A stretch of 64,000 bases of DNA from Platycnemis pennipes. Its lineage: Eukaryota > Arthropoda > Insecta > Odonata > Platycnemididae. Positions 34,390 to 44,390 of this stretch are shown one piece after another. Positions within the stretch are counted from its first letter, which is position 1; every line of letters begins with the position of its first letter. The stretch covers positions 682,001-746,000 of the forward strand of contig OW121857.1 of NCBI GenBank assembly GCA_933228895.1. Reading direction: 5' to 3'. A model generated the notes under the pieces. The model did no database searches, was not told the origin of the DNA, and saw only the letters and a program-made list of their open reading frames with translations. The position numbers and the translations under genes were made by a program.

Positions 34390-35235
34390 TACACGATACC
34401 CTGCAAGCCACCGTGAGGGTGTGTGGGAGGGGGTGAAGATCACCAAGCATGCACTACCGTCATGCAAAGAAGGAACAATATCGTTTCATGCAACTAGATT
34501 GTTAGTATATATATAGTGTTTAAGGGGTTAATATATACATCATGCACTATAGGCTACTCTAAAATATTTCACCTACCTATCCCTTTCCTATGCTGCCTAT
34601 TTTGTTCTCTTATAGTACGGGGGATAAATGCCATTTTGAATCTATCGGTACGACAATCTATCTTCCTAATCTTATTTATCTGGTCGAATGTAGCATAATA
34701 CGCTGTTGTTTTTAATATGTGCCTAACATCATCAGTAAAGCTACCCGATTGAAATTTCTCTTTAAACTGTACTTCAACCTACGCTCTGATAATGATTCCC
34801 ACCCTAACTCTTGTATTTTTCTGAAACACTACTTAACCTTTCGTAACACCTTTTAACGAACATAGCTGTTCTATGCTGAACACTGTTTAGTTCTCTGATA
34901 AAATCTAATTCATTCGGATCCCATACACTGGCTACATACTCAAGGTGGGGTCTAGCTAGTGGAAAGTAACATCGCTCTTTTGTCTTCTCATCACATTTCC
35001 CAAGTACTCTTTTTATAAATCCTAGCTTTCTCTTCGCTCGGCCGCATATTCCCCTTATGTGTCTTCCCCACGATAAATCCTTAGTGATTGTTACACCTAA
35101 ATACCTCTTGTCTTCAACGCTTTCGATCTTCGTGTCATTAATTTTATAGGATCGCTCTATCGAATTATTCCTCCTCCAAAAATTAATAGTTACACACTTT
35201 TTAAGGTTAAGTGTTAACTGACATTTGTCGCAGTA
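34390..35235 (-). mobile_element. LINE A, 3' half
   Basis: Minus-strand tail and stem-loop (gagggtgtgtgggaggggg), 3'UTR, then the carboxy terminus and thumb. The open part encodes NLKKCVTINFWRRNN, RYLGVTITKDLSWGRHIRG, RKLGFIKRVLGKCDEKTKE and YVASVWDPNEL. A frameshift near 34830 splits off the last residues. It ends upstream at the YCDKCQLTL segment. Confidence 0.85.
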
Positions 35236-35239
35236 AACT

Positions 35240-35898
35240 TGTAAATGAGATATGTTTGTGCCTACTATGTACCACCCCATTCCGATGTACACTCAGTATT
35301 ACAACTCGAGAAACAGATCAGCGGCCTTATTCGCTAAGGATTTTTCAAGGAAATTCCGTGGTCGAATCTCGGAATTACGTCACATTCTCGGAAGAATACC
35401 CAAGTCGCGATTCAGTAAGGTTTTCACGGTTTTTCCGTCTCGACAGTGTTGCATTCCGTCGCCGTGGAGAGCTAGTCTCCAGGTCCATTAATTCCCATAG
35501 CAACGAAAGACTGATTATTGTAGGTGGACATTTCAATATATCATCGATAGATTGGAAAACGTGTATTCATTAGTCTGGGGCACGGGTCTGGGGGTAGGGT
35601 CAAAGAGATCAGTGAGTCATTTCTTAACCTGTTCGCATCAAATAGTAAGCTTGCTTAATAGAGGGGAGAATGTTCGATTTACCTTCTCGATTTACTTTCC
35701 ACAAATATCCCGGAAAAAGTTATTAAAGTTGAAATTGTCGATGGAATAAGTGACCACAAGGTACTACACTTTAGATTTTCCCTCAATTCTGAAAAATTTT
35801 AAATTAAAAAGAAAGATTTACCTTATTAGCAAAGCAGATTTTAACGGATTTAGGCGTGACTTACAGACTTCTTTTGAAAAATTCGAGAACATCATCTA
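35240..35898 (+). pseudogene. CR1-group LINE endonuclease fragment
   Basis: Plus-strand frames give YVCAYYVPPHSDVHSVLQLE, then RLIIVGGHFNISSIDWKT (GDFN block with Asp to His) and a degraded SDHK region near 35745, then linker text (FRFSLNSEKF). Stops and frameshifts are frequent. It is probably a 5' portion from the B or C family, which is otherwise missing from the window. Confidence 0.6.
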
Positions 35899-35900
35899 TT

Positions 35901-36022
35901 CATCTACATCTATCTACATCTACATAATACCCTGCAAGACACCACAAGGGTGTGTGGCAGGGGGTGATTTCTCACCAAACATGCACTACATATCATGCAT
36001 AAAAAAGGAATAGTATTAATAT
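35901..36022 (-). mobile_element. LINE B tail, interrupted by a hAT
   Basis: Minus-strand tail and about 100 bp of family B 3'UTR. It stops at aatagtattaatat, after which the intact family sequence would continue with agtagtcagaac. Instead CAGTAGCGAAGC, a hAT-type terminus, begins at 36023. Confidence 0.85.
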
Positions 36023-36930
36023 CAGTAGCGAAGCTAAGGTATTCGAAGTGGGTATTCTAGCTCATCAGCCCCTTAATTCACTGCTTCAGAGACTCAAATA
36101 TTCCAGTTGACAAAAATCAGTCGACTTAACACGTTGTGTACCGGGGTATTTAAATGGGCTATAACCCTCCGTTCCGGCGGATTTTTAAAATCTAGTTTTT
36201 TTTTAATGTGCATTGCATATGAAGAGAATTCTAGATGCTTCAAGAATGTTTTCTCACTTCTTTACCTCTCGCCCCACTGTTAATTTGAAATAAATTTTCC
36301 GGTACCCAACCATGCACAGAGGTTAGCACTGAAAGCTAAATAATTTGCCTTAATATTTTCTGCTGATCACATAGATTCGGCGGGTTTTCTCTTGGACAAA
36401 GGTGTCGATGACGCGTTCTTTGAAACTTTCGTCGCTCGGAAGGTTGTTCAGTAAAGCCTTTTCAATCGCCAGGGTGCTTAAATTGCTTAGGCTCGAGTCC
36501 GTCATGGAGTTTCTTAAAAATGTCTTCACTGTCTTCAACGTACTCATACTTCTTTTGGACCGTACAGTTGATACAGGAAAAGTCTGAATCAGTCTTATGA
36601 TTCCCACAGTTTCTTGATACACTTTATCCAGGCCACTGTCCAAAAAATATTTAAGTCACTAATGTGCAGGCAACTGTCGTTGGAATAGACGTAAATGAGT
36701 TCATTTTTTAGCTGTTCACTATTAAATAATGAGTACATATTATCAGGATACTTAATTTCGCCGATGGATATGATGTATTGTATGCAGGAAACTGTTTTTC
36801 ATCTAGTATTTCTGCAAAATAGAAGTTATTGAAGTCTTCAAAACGAGATTCCATGTGGACAACGAAAGTGTCAATTATTTCAAAAGAAAGCCTTCTGAAT
36901 TAGATAAACGTGTCTAGTCTACCCTGGTTG
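36023..36930 (-). pseudogene. hAT transposase relic (ZMYM1/P52rIPK-type)
   Basis: The minus-strand frame at 36643-36350 encodes GIIRLIQTFPVSTVRSKRSM followed by STLKTVKTFLRN and DSSLSNLSTLAIEKALL. This is the hAT carboxy-terminal dimerisation domain (consensus P-S-A-ER-FS-LK---T-LR). Upstream sequence in a second frame (SFEIIDTFVVHMESRFEDF, AEILDEKQFPAYNTSYPSAK) is the preceding part, so a frameshift lies near 36650. The 3' terminus CAGTAGCGAAGCTAAGG is at 36023. The amino-terminal half and the 5' terminus are missing. Confidence 0.8.
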
Positions 36931-36949
36931 TTGTTGCTCAGTCCTTAGC

Positions 36950-37447
36950 ATGTATGCTGCCAGTGTATGGGATCCCTACGAAATCGGTCTAAGTAATGAA
37001 CTTGAACGTGTGCAGCGAAGATCGGCAAGATTTGTAAAGGGACGATACGATAATTATATTAGCGTAAACAGTCTATTAAATGAATTGAAATGGGAATCAT
37101 TGTCAGATCGCAGGTTGAAATTTAGACTTAATCTCTTAAACAAATTCCAAGGAAATATTTTCAGTGATGATGTTAAAAATATTTTACGAACCCCAACTTA
37201 CTATGGCAGACTGGACCATAATCATAAAGTTAGAGAAATTGATTGCCGAACTGACCGATTCAAAATGTCCTTTTTCCCTCGCACAATTAGAGATACGAAT
37301 AACGGTAAATATGTCCTATCGGAGAGTAGCAATGAATAGCATTGGTAGCTGCATGTTGGTATGAGTACTTAAAGCTAACCCTACTAACAGAATGTTTCTG
37401 CATGTTTGCTTTGCAATTTCTATCTTTTTTAAATAGTGTAGTTCTGA
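36950..37447 (+). mobile_element. LINE B carboxy terminus and 3'UTR without tail
   Basis: An open frame from YAASVWDPYEIGL to the normal end at 37339, then the 3'UTR up to tagtgtagttctgact. The terminal stem-loop and tail are absent. At 37448 the sequence switches to family B on the minus strand, at a protein position just before the one where this piece starts. Confidence 0.85.
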
Positions 37448-38387
37448 CTGAAGTAGCTGATTTCTCGTACCTGATCGTCACATTTACCCAATACTCTTTT
37501 GATGAAACCCAGTTTACGATTAGCTTGACCCATTATTTCACGAATGTGATTACCCCAGGAAAGATCATTTGTCAGTCTTATTCCAAGATATTTAATGGAT
37601 TCCACGTTTGTTATTTCATTATTACTTATTTTGTATGTGCTATGAGGAGAACTATTCTTTTTCCAAAAACTCATTACTACACATTTTTTAAAATTTAATT
37701 CTAACTGCCATGTATCACTCCAATTTTCGATTGCTTGTAGGTCATCATTTAAATATTGCTTATCGTTTGGGCTTAGAATTTCCCTGTACACAACTGCGTC
37801 ATCGGCAAATAGACGAAGCTTACTTTTTACCACCTTACTGATGTCATTAATGTACAGAAGGAACAGGAGTGGACCTATCACACTACCTTGTGGGACACCC
37901 GAAGTGACTTCAATTTTCGGTGAGGTAACACCGTCCAAAACAACCCTTTGAACCCGATCATGTAGAAAATCACTTATCCATGATATAATTTTACTGTCTA
38001 GCCCATAAGATTTTAATTTCAAAATTAGTTTGCTATGAGACACCTTGTCAAAAGCTTTCTTGAAATCTAGAAAAACAGCATCCACTGGAATATTATTTTC
38101 GCCAGAAACTAAAATATCGAGGGAAAGGAGAACAAGTTGAATTTCACATGATCTGCTCTTCCGGAAGCCATGCTGAAAGTTGGACAACAAAGTCTGGCTA
38201 TCTAGATGCCCCATGACTGAACTGACAATTATATGTTATAGGACCTTGCATGAAATGGATTTGAGAGATATTGGTCTGTAGTTAGATGGCTGCTCCCTAT
38301 CACCACTTTTAAAAATGGGTGTTACATCGGCTACTTTCCAGTCCATCGGTACGGCGTGTTCAGTGAGGGATTTATTAAATACTATTT
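37448..38387 (-). mobile_element. LINE B RT (outer copy of a B-in-B nest)
   Basis: The minus-strand frame 38214-37429 is open: GHLDSQTLLSNFQHGFRKS, LDFKKAFDKVSHSK, SGVPQGSVIGPLLF, LRLFADDAVVY, TWQLELNFKKC and DLSWGNHIREIMGQANRK, to EISYFS. Upstream, the pre-RT block (MDWKVADVTPIFKSGD) is separated by a TAA at about 38237, the same position as in the 17010 copy. At 38387 it is interrupted by another B copy flanked by TATTT, and it resumes at 39290. Confidence 0.88.
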
Positions 38388-39289
38388 CATCTACATCTAC
38401 ATAATACCCTGCAAGCCACCACAAGGGTGTGTGGCAGGGGGTGATTGCTCACCAAACATGCACTACATATCATGCATAAAAAAGGAATAGTATTAATATA
38501 GTAGTCAGAACTACACTATTTAAAAAGATAGAAATTGCAAAGCAAACATGCAAAAACATTCTGTTAGTAGGGTTACCTTTAAGTACTCATACCAACATGC
38601 AGCTACCAATGCTATTCATTGCTACTCTCCGAAAGGACATATTTACCGTTATTCGTATCTCTTATTGTGCGAGGGAAAAAGGACATTTTGAATCGGTCAG
38701 TTCGGCAATCAATTTCTCTAACTTTATGATTATGGTCCAGTCTGCCATAGTAAGTTGGGGTTCGTAAAATATTTTTAACGTCATCACTGAAAATATTGCC
38801 TTGGAATTTGTGGAAGAGATTAAGTCTAAATTTCAACCTGCGATATGACAATGATTCCCATTTCAATTTATTTAATAGACTGGTTACGCTAATATAATTA
38901 TCGTATCGTCCCTTTACAAATCTTGCCGATCTTCGCTGCACACGTTCAAGTTCATTACTTAGACCGATTTCGTAGGGATCCCATACACTGGCAGCATATT
39001 CCAAATGAGGTCTAACAAGGGAAAAGTAGCTGATTTCTCGTACATGATCGTCACATTTACCCAATACTCTTTTAATGAAACCCAGTGTTTGATTCGCTGG
39101 ACCCATTATTTCACGAATGTGTTTACCCCAGGAAAGATCATTTGTCAGTCTTATTCCAAGATATTTAATGGATTCCACGTTTGTTAATTCATTATTACTT
39201 ATTTTGTAAGTGGTAGGAGGAGAGCTATTCTTTTTCCAAAAATTCATTACAAGACATTTATTAAAGTTTAATTCTAACTGCCATGTATA
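38388..39289 (-). mobile_element. LINE B copy inserted in LINE B
   Basis: A 902-bp 5'-truncated copy with tail (catctacatctacataatac), stem-loop, 3'UTR, carboxy terminus and thumb. It is flanked by TATTT at 38383-38387 and 39290-39294, a candidate 5-bp target-site duplication. Its frame is open from TWQLELNFNKC to the natural stop and by chance is in phase with the host sequence, giving a chimeric ORF. Confidence 0.85.
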
Positions 39290-39895
39290 TATTTGAAGGT
39301 AGGGAGAAATTTCGGGAGCTAACTCTCTATACACGCGGGAGGGAATTTGATCAGGGCCAGGAGATTTGTTGGGACTCATATCTTTGAGTGACTTTTCAAT
39401 AGCATTACAGGAAATTTCTAAATCTTTCCTAAGCGATTTCCTGTCTTCTTCTTTTGATATACCCCTATACACTACCGCATGGTCTGCAAAGAGTCTAAGC
39501 TTACTACTAACTACGCTACCCAAATCGTTAATGCATAGAAGAAACAGGAGCGGACCTACTACGCTACCCTGGGGAACTCCCGATGTGACTTTGATTGTGT
39601 CCGACATGATACCATCTATGACAACCCTCTGCTCTTGTCCACTTAAGAATTCTCTTACCCAACACACAACGTCTTTATTTAATCCAAAACTCTCTAACTT
39701 CAAGATTAATTTATCATGAGGAACCTTATCGAATGCCTTTTTGAAATCTAAAAATATCGCATCAACTTCAGTACTGTTTTCGCCGTAGACTAAAATATCG
39801 TGTACGAATAAAGCTAATTGTGTCTCCCTAGATCTACCTTTCCGGAACCCATGTTGGCTGTTTATGAGTAATCCCTGACTATCCAAATGCCCCAT
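38612..39895 (-). pseudogene. Chimeric 427-residue LINE A/B ORF
   Basis: One uninterrupted frame built from three pieces. Residues 1-160 are the family A palm (GHLDSQGLLINSQHGF to RKSLRKDLE), 161-202 the family B pre-RT block (NAIEKSLKDMSPNKSPGPDQ, ELAPEISPYLQI), and 203-427 the family B thumb and carboxy terminus (TWQLELNFNKC to the end). The motif C pair is FADH instead of FADD, so the polymerase should be inactive. The order of blocks is non-colinear with any LINE, so this is a product of nesting and truncation, not a gene. Confidence 0.85.
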
Positions 39896-40977
39896 GATCG
39901 AACTGACTACAATGTGCTCAAATATCTTACAAGAGATTGACGTGAGTGAAATGGGTCTGTAGTTACTAGGTTCTTCCCTATCACCGCTTTTAAATATAGG
40001 TGTAATGTTAGCTACTTTCCAATCTTTGGGTACTGTGTGGTTCTTTAGTGTTTTATTGAATATTATTTCTAGATATGGGGCTATTTTAGAAGCTAATGTT
40101 TTATATACTCTGGAGGGAATTTGATCGGGACCTGGTGATTTGTTTATACTAATGCTTTTTAACTGCTGCTACATTCCGTGACAGGAATTTGTTATTTCAG
40201 ATATTTGTTCACTGAAAGTGTTCGGCAGTGGTTCGACTGCGTTGTGTGACGATGAGTTGAATACGCTTTGGAAGAAGGTGTTTAAAGTATTGGCTTTTTC
40301 TAAACTGCTGGTGACTCTAGTTCCTTTATCGCTTTTAAGTGTGTGGACTGTGGACCTATTTCCTTGAAGCTCTCTCACATATGACCAAAACGCTTTAGGA
40401 TTGCTATCTAAATATTCTGCTAAATTCTTGAAATATTATAACGCTAGCCGAACATGATGTCCTTGCTAATGCTCTCGATTTTTTATAGTTTTGAACTAGC
40501 TCATTTTTTTCCTCTACCGATAGACCCCGTCCTGCATTTTTCATCCTAGCGTGGCATACCCTTTGTCGCTTTAGCGATTTCCTAACCTCCGCGTTATACC
40601 ACCTTGGCTCTGTATTATCACTAATGAATTTACTTGGTATGTATTTATTAACTGCTTTACGGGTGACCTCAAGAAATTCTCTCCACGAATCCTGTGTATC
40701 TAATCCTTTGCTTTGTTCGCTAAATACATTAAACGATTCCCTTAATTCCTCTTTCATACCGTCGTAATTAGCCTTGCCAAATAAGTATACCCTCCTCCTT
40801 GGTTTATAATGTCTTTCAACGTCTACAATAAATTTCGCATACACTATTTTATGATCACTAATTCCTATGTCTGTAACTGTATTTAGAACTCTTTCGGGCA
40901 TATTTGTTTCTAATAAGTCTAGAATGTTGTTTCCCCTGGTCGGTTTTGTTACTAGCTGTTGTAAAGAATGTGACGTT
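39416..40977 (-). mobile_element. LINE A, 5' part: endonuclease end, linker, RT palm
   Basis: Contains the RT palm (39895-39416), the pre-RT block (40378-40169: HTLKSDKGTRVTSSLEKANT) and the end of the endonuclease with linker (40960-40404: TRGNNILDLLETNMPERVLN, GISDHKIVYAKF with intact SDH, RRRVYLFGKANYDGMKEELR, EPRWYNAEVRKSLKRQRVCH). Frameshifts separate the blocks near 40160 and 40430. It is the most complete 5' region of family A here and is cut at 40978 by a LINE tail of opposite orientation. Confidence 0.85.
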
Positions 40978-41036
40978 TGGTGTGATTTCACCCCCTGCCA
41001 CACACCTCTATGGTGGCTTACAGGGTAATATATGCA
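40978..41036 (+). mobile_element. Isolated LINE tail
   Basis: Stem-loop (ttcaccccctgccacacacc then atggtggcttacagggtaat) and an atatatgcatat end on the plus strand, with no coding part. It truncates the minus-strand LINE A endonuclease and makes a false amino terminus for its ORF. Confidence 0.7.
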
Positions 41037-41199
41037 TATAGCTTCCCTGGCTTCCATTATGTCTCACACTATGCCTGATTTTTGGACTTCGGGAACAGAA
41101 TTTATCAGTAGACTCTTGAACACATGACAATTGCTTTTTTTTAATGTTGCAGTAAGATACTTTGTTACTTAGATTACTTGCCTACGGGTGTACTAAGTA

Positions 41200-41665
41200 T
41201 CTTACGTTAGATTCCTCACATAGTACGCTTCTCATTCCCTTCATTCTCTTCTCCATTTCACCCGTAAAATTCCTCACACCTACCCTCGCTCCCCTCTTTC
41301 TTGGAAACCACGTGTTCCCGTACAGCATTGCCAAGTTCGAACTATGATTTCCGTTCATTTTACAAAAAATCTTATTTTTTATCGTAGAGGATCGATCAAA
41401 AAAGGAATGTGATCTATTTGAAATGGAGAGCACGTAAAAACTAACACATTGTTTATAACAATTATAGTTTATAAAGATAAAATTTAACTGCAATCGGACG
41501 AACTCAGCCTTATGACCACCCGTGGAGAGGTGGGCCTCGGTGAGGGTCTAGGGTCGCTCGCGAAGGGTCGGATTAGGCTCGGAGTCGAGGTAGGACCCTC
41601 ATTACCAGGCTTGACCGTCGGTAGTCCCCACCTGAGTACCTCTAACCGAATTTTGTATGCAGCAG
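41200..41665 (-). repeat. Copy 3 of the unclassified dispersed repeat
   Basis: Reverse complement of the 33005-33420 repeat with high similarity in the head (GACGGTCAAGCCTGGTAATG, CGACCCTTCGCGAGCGACC) and in the AT-rich part (TTGATCGATCCTCTACGAT, ACTTGGCAATGCTGTACGG). This copy lies about 140 bp upstream of the host exon. Confidence 0.72.
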
Positions 41666-41807
41666 TTCTCTTATCAACTAATGCGTTACGCATCTTCTGT
41701 CAAAATGCTTGCGAAACCGTTTCAAGTGAAGTTTTCGCGAGGAGGGTTTTATTTCTTCATCAGCAGCTTCTTGTGTCGGGAATAACCCCGTGCGTTTCCT
41801 TTTGCAG

Positions 41808-41912
41808 TTGCTGGGGTCCAGCCACGAGTTCCACTTCATGCACCGCGCCCTCCCGCACGCCCGCACCCGGAGGAGCATCCCGCACACGAGGAAGCTGAAG
41901 GCGCATCCCATG
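41808..41912 (+). CDS. amon: Exon of neuroendocrine convertase 2 (PC2 / amontillado), pro-domain
   Basis: A GC-rich 105-bp segment, bounded by a polypyrimidine tract with AG (tttccttttgcag) and a donor (gtaaga), encodes 35 residues in phase 0 at both ends. It begins LLGSSHEFHFMHRALPHART and continues RRSIPHTRKLKAHPM. The combination FHF-H--LPHAR-RR--HTR-LK-HP is characteristic of the pro-domain of arthropod PC2, the subtilisin-like protease that processes neuropeptide precursors in secretory granules. The RTRR element lies in the pro-domain, upstream of the main activation cleavage site. No other exon of this gene was found in the window, so both flanking introns are long. Composition and splice sites contrast with the surrounding transposon debris. 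The assignment is from memory of the family, not an alignment. Confidence 0.78.
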
Positions 41913-42299
41913 GTAAGACTACTTCACACATCGCCACTCAAGGCGACGAATGATATTCCTGGTTGTTTTGAAGACCTTTTCTTTCACCTGGATGGAGCAT
42001 GCATTTCAAAAATAAGAAGCATGGGTAACATAGCATCAATGAAGAGATTGCATCGATCCGTTGCCTTTAAAAAGCGGGAGCTAGAGAGTGAAGGAGCAAT
42101 TAAACATTATTGATAGATGTATACCTACATCAATTACACATTATGGATAGATGTATACCTACATCAATCCGTCCCTGCATCTACATACTCTACATGCATA
42201 TATACATATATATAAACAATATTCACAGGTGTGAAAATTAAACATAGAAACACACAGAAAAAGAACACTCCAAAATATTCCCTGTCTGCCCTTCTGTAT
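41913..42299 (+). other. Intron sequence with a 34-bp tandem duplication
   Basis: Follows the exon donor. It contains two copies of a 34-bp unit with the core gatagatgtatacctacatc (starting 42105 and 42139). No further coding segment recognised. Confidence 0.6.
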
Positions 42300-42790
42300 C
42301 CTACAGACGCCCAGCCAACCTAGGGAGTATTTTCAAAAGTACTAATCCTCTCCTCAAAGACTCCCACACCATTAAAGCCCCCCCCCCCACTCCATGTTAC
42401 CGCGCGAGATGCAAGACATGCCCTATTTTCACTGTACCACCCGCATCTATCTCTCATCTTCTTAACTCTCTCCCTCACTTTCCATCTTCCTCCTGTATTT
42501 CTAGTAATGTTATTTACCACCTTCAATGTAGTCTCTGCCCCGCTTTCTATATTGGCCAATGTATGCACCCCACCCCTCAATATTCGCATGAATAATCACC
42601 GCGCTTCTTGCAACCCTTATCCTCGCCGCACTTCTCTCTCCCTGTCCCCAAACATGTCTCTGAACATGATTCTTCCTTTAACTCATGTTTCAAAGTTTCA
42701 ATTCTTTCCTCTCTCCCCCCTACAGATCCACCTGTTAAACTACACACAATTGAGCTAACATGCATTTATCTTTTAGAAGCATATTAATAT
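42300..42790 (+). pseudogene. Penelope-like GIY-YIG relic (PLE copy 2)
   Basis: Plus-strand frames give CYRARCKTCPIFT (the Cys cluster before the nuclease), SSNVIYHLQCSLCPAFYIGQC (GIY-YIG core with intact YIG), then after a one-base shift near 42573 LNIRMNNHR. The gene is frameshifted and truncated. Only the carboxy-terminal nuclease portion remains. It is a different PLE family from copy 1 but close to copy 3. Confidence 0.75.
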
Positions 42791-42905
42791 CCTGGGATCA
42801 ATGTGATGCATTAACCCTCCCCCACCCTTCCCCCTATCCCCTCCCCTACCCTCTCCCCCAAGCCATCCTTTTCCCTCTCCCCTTACAACCGTCCGTCTCC
42901 TCACC
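42791..42905 (+). repeat. Pyrimidine-rich tract downstream of PLE copy 2
   Basis: About 100 bp of nearly pure C/T (ccctcccccacccttccccc and similar). A comparable tract follows the nuclease of PLE copy 3 (43995-44090). The shared position suggests a conserved feature of the 3' untranslated part of these PLEs. Confidence 0.6.
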
Positions 42906-42984
42906 AGTATTCCTCTTCCCGTTGAGAAAGGTGGCTGATTTTCTATTTTTTGGGTCATCACGCCTGTGATAAACTTATATTGAA

Positions 42985-43014
42985 CTATATATATATATAA
43001 TATATTATATATAT

Positions 43015-43057
<43 letters not shown>

Positions 43058-43086
43058 TATATATGTATATATATATATTATATATT
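42985..43086. repeat. (TA)n microsatellite
   Basis: About 100 bp of TA/TATAT tracts directly before the inverted pLTR of PLE copy 3. Confidence 0.95.
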
Positions 43087-43242
43087 ATAAATGCTAGCAA
43101 CAAGGTGTTGAGGGTGGGGGTGAAGGAAAGGATAATCAGTGGACACTTACCAGTAGATGACCCATGGAGAGCCTGGTGTCCACTGCGCTTTGGAGCTTTC
43201 GGGTCACGAACCCTTCTTCAGCAGGAGGAGATCACTACTGGG
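43087..43242 (-). repeat. Left pLTR-like repeat of PLE copy 3 (inverted)
   Basis: A 156-bp segment whose reverse complement recurs at 44124-44279 with almost no difference. It starts ATAAATGCTAGCAACAAGG. PLEs often carry terminal repeats in direct or inverted arrangement. On the minus strand it contains the same CTGAAGA...GAAA hammerhead-like core as the right copy. Confidence 0.8.
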
Positions 43243-43994
43243 TCCTCAACCGTGGTTACCCACCCTCAATAGTCCGAGAGCAGCTGGCCAAGGCGTGCGC
43301 TCCCCGCAACGGGCCACGCTCAACAGCAGAGCCAGAAGAAATATCACCAAATAATCTTACCATCTTCGCCACCACGTTTCATCCGGGCCTAGATTTTGCA
43401 TTAAAAACTATCTTTAAGTCAGCCCAATGTATTCTTTTATCTTCCCCCTTAACTTCCTCACTTATCCCGAGACCTCCCGTGCTTTCCTTTCGTCGTCCTA
43501 CCAATCTCCAAAACAGCCTTTGGATTCGCGAGATACAACTACCATCATCAGTTTGTGCCTCCGATCTCCAACCGATTGGCTCACATCCCTGTAACAAACC
43601 CAGATGCCTCACATGCCCCATTAACTCCCATTCCCACTCCTTTATCAGCCCGGTTACAAACGTCACATACCAAATACATTCTCGAGGAACCTGCTCTTCG
43701 AGTAATGTAATTTATGAAATTTCCTGTAATCACTGCCAGGCCTTCTATATAGGACTGACGACCACCTCTGTTAATATGCGAATCAATAACCATAGGAGCA
43801 GTGTCACCCGACACTTAAGGTTGCCAGTAGCCGAGCACGCCAATTCTCATAACCTTCCCTTCAATGACTGCTTCAGAGTGAAGGTAATCAGAGCATTCCC
43901 ACCTGAAACATCTACGTTAGAGCTCCGTCACTGGGAGCTCGCCTATATTTCCATATTAAAATCAACCACTTCTCCCGGCATCAACATTCGCTAG
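43243..43994 (+). CDS. Penelope-like GIY-YIG endonuclease, intact carboxy-terminal ORF (PLE copy 3)
   Basis: An open frame ending at TAG 43992-43994. In order it shows the Cys cluster PCNKPRCLTCPI, then SSNVIYEISCNHCQAFYIGL, VNMRINNHRS, AEHANSHNLPFNDCFRVKVI and ELRHWELAYISIL. This is the complete PLE GIY-YIG domain with an intact YIG and the R-N--H helix. The frame extends upstream into the inverted repeat, so the first plausible start is not meaningful. The RT domain is absent: this is a 5'-truncated PLE whose nuclease part is uninterrupted. It could cut DNA if expressed, but no promoter is evident. Confidence 0.8.
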
Positions 43995-44123
43995 CTTTCT
44001 CCACCCGTCCAATTTCCCTCTCCATTTCCCCTTCCTAGTCCACCCTCTTCCCCCTCCCTCCTTTTTACCCTAGCCAATCCCCTTTTCACACACCAACCGA
44101 AACCCTTGACTCCAGTGTGACAC

Positions 44124-44279
44124 CCCAGTAGTGATCTCCTCCTGCTGAAGAAGGGTTCGTGACCCGAAAGCTCCAAAGCGCAGTGGACACCAGGCTCTCC
44201 ATGGGTCATCTACTGGTAAGTGTCCACTGATTATCCTTTCCTTCACCCCCACCCTCAACACCTTGTTGCTAGCATTTAT
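44124..44279 (+). repeat. Right pLTR-like repeat of PLE copy 3
   Basis: Inverted partner of 43087-43242. It follows a C/T-rich tract and ends at a (TA)n-bearing flank, so the whole PLE is bracketed by inverted terminal repeats and TA microsatellites. Confidence 0.8.
44145..44169 (+). ncRNA. Hammerhead-like core in the PLE pLTR
   Basis: CTGAAGA (44145-44151), a stem II of GGGT/ACCC around the loop TCGTG (44153-44165), then GAAA (44166-44169). This fits the CUGANGA-stem II-GAAA core that PLE terminal repeats carry. Stem III with the required U before the cleavage base is not clear (GCTCCAAAGC then G), so activity is doubtful. The minus strand of the left repeat has the same core. Confidence 0.45.
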
Positions 44280-44304
44280 TAGGACATCTCTTCTCTCTCT
44301 TCTA

Positions 44305-44316
44305 CATATTTTATAT

Positions 44317-44351
<35 letters not shown>
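44305..44351. repeat. (TA)n microsatellite
   Basis: TATAT tract between PLE copy 3 and the long palindrome. Confidence 0.95.
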
Positions 44352-44390
44352 CAAAACACCATTCATACACAACGCCATAGGCGCAAATAC

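Noticed and set aside
43164..43994. A 276-residue host gene
   Set aside because: Its first third is translated from the inverted terminal repeat, and the remainder is a PLE GIY-YIG nuclease.
44145..44169. A fully active hammerhead in PLE copy 3
   Set aside because: Core and stem II are fine, but the base that should be U before the cleavage nucleotide appears to be G and stem III is unclear. Kept only as hammerhead-like.
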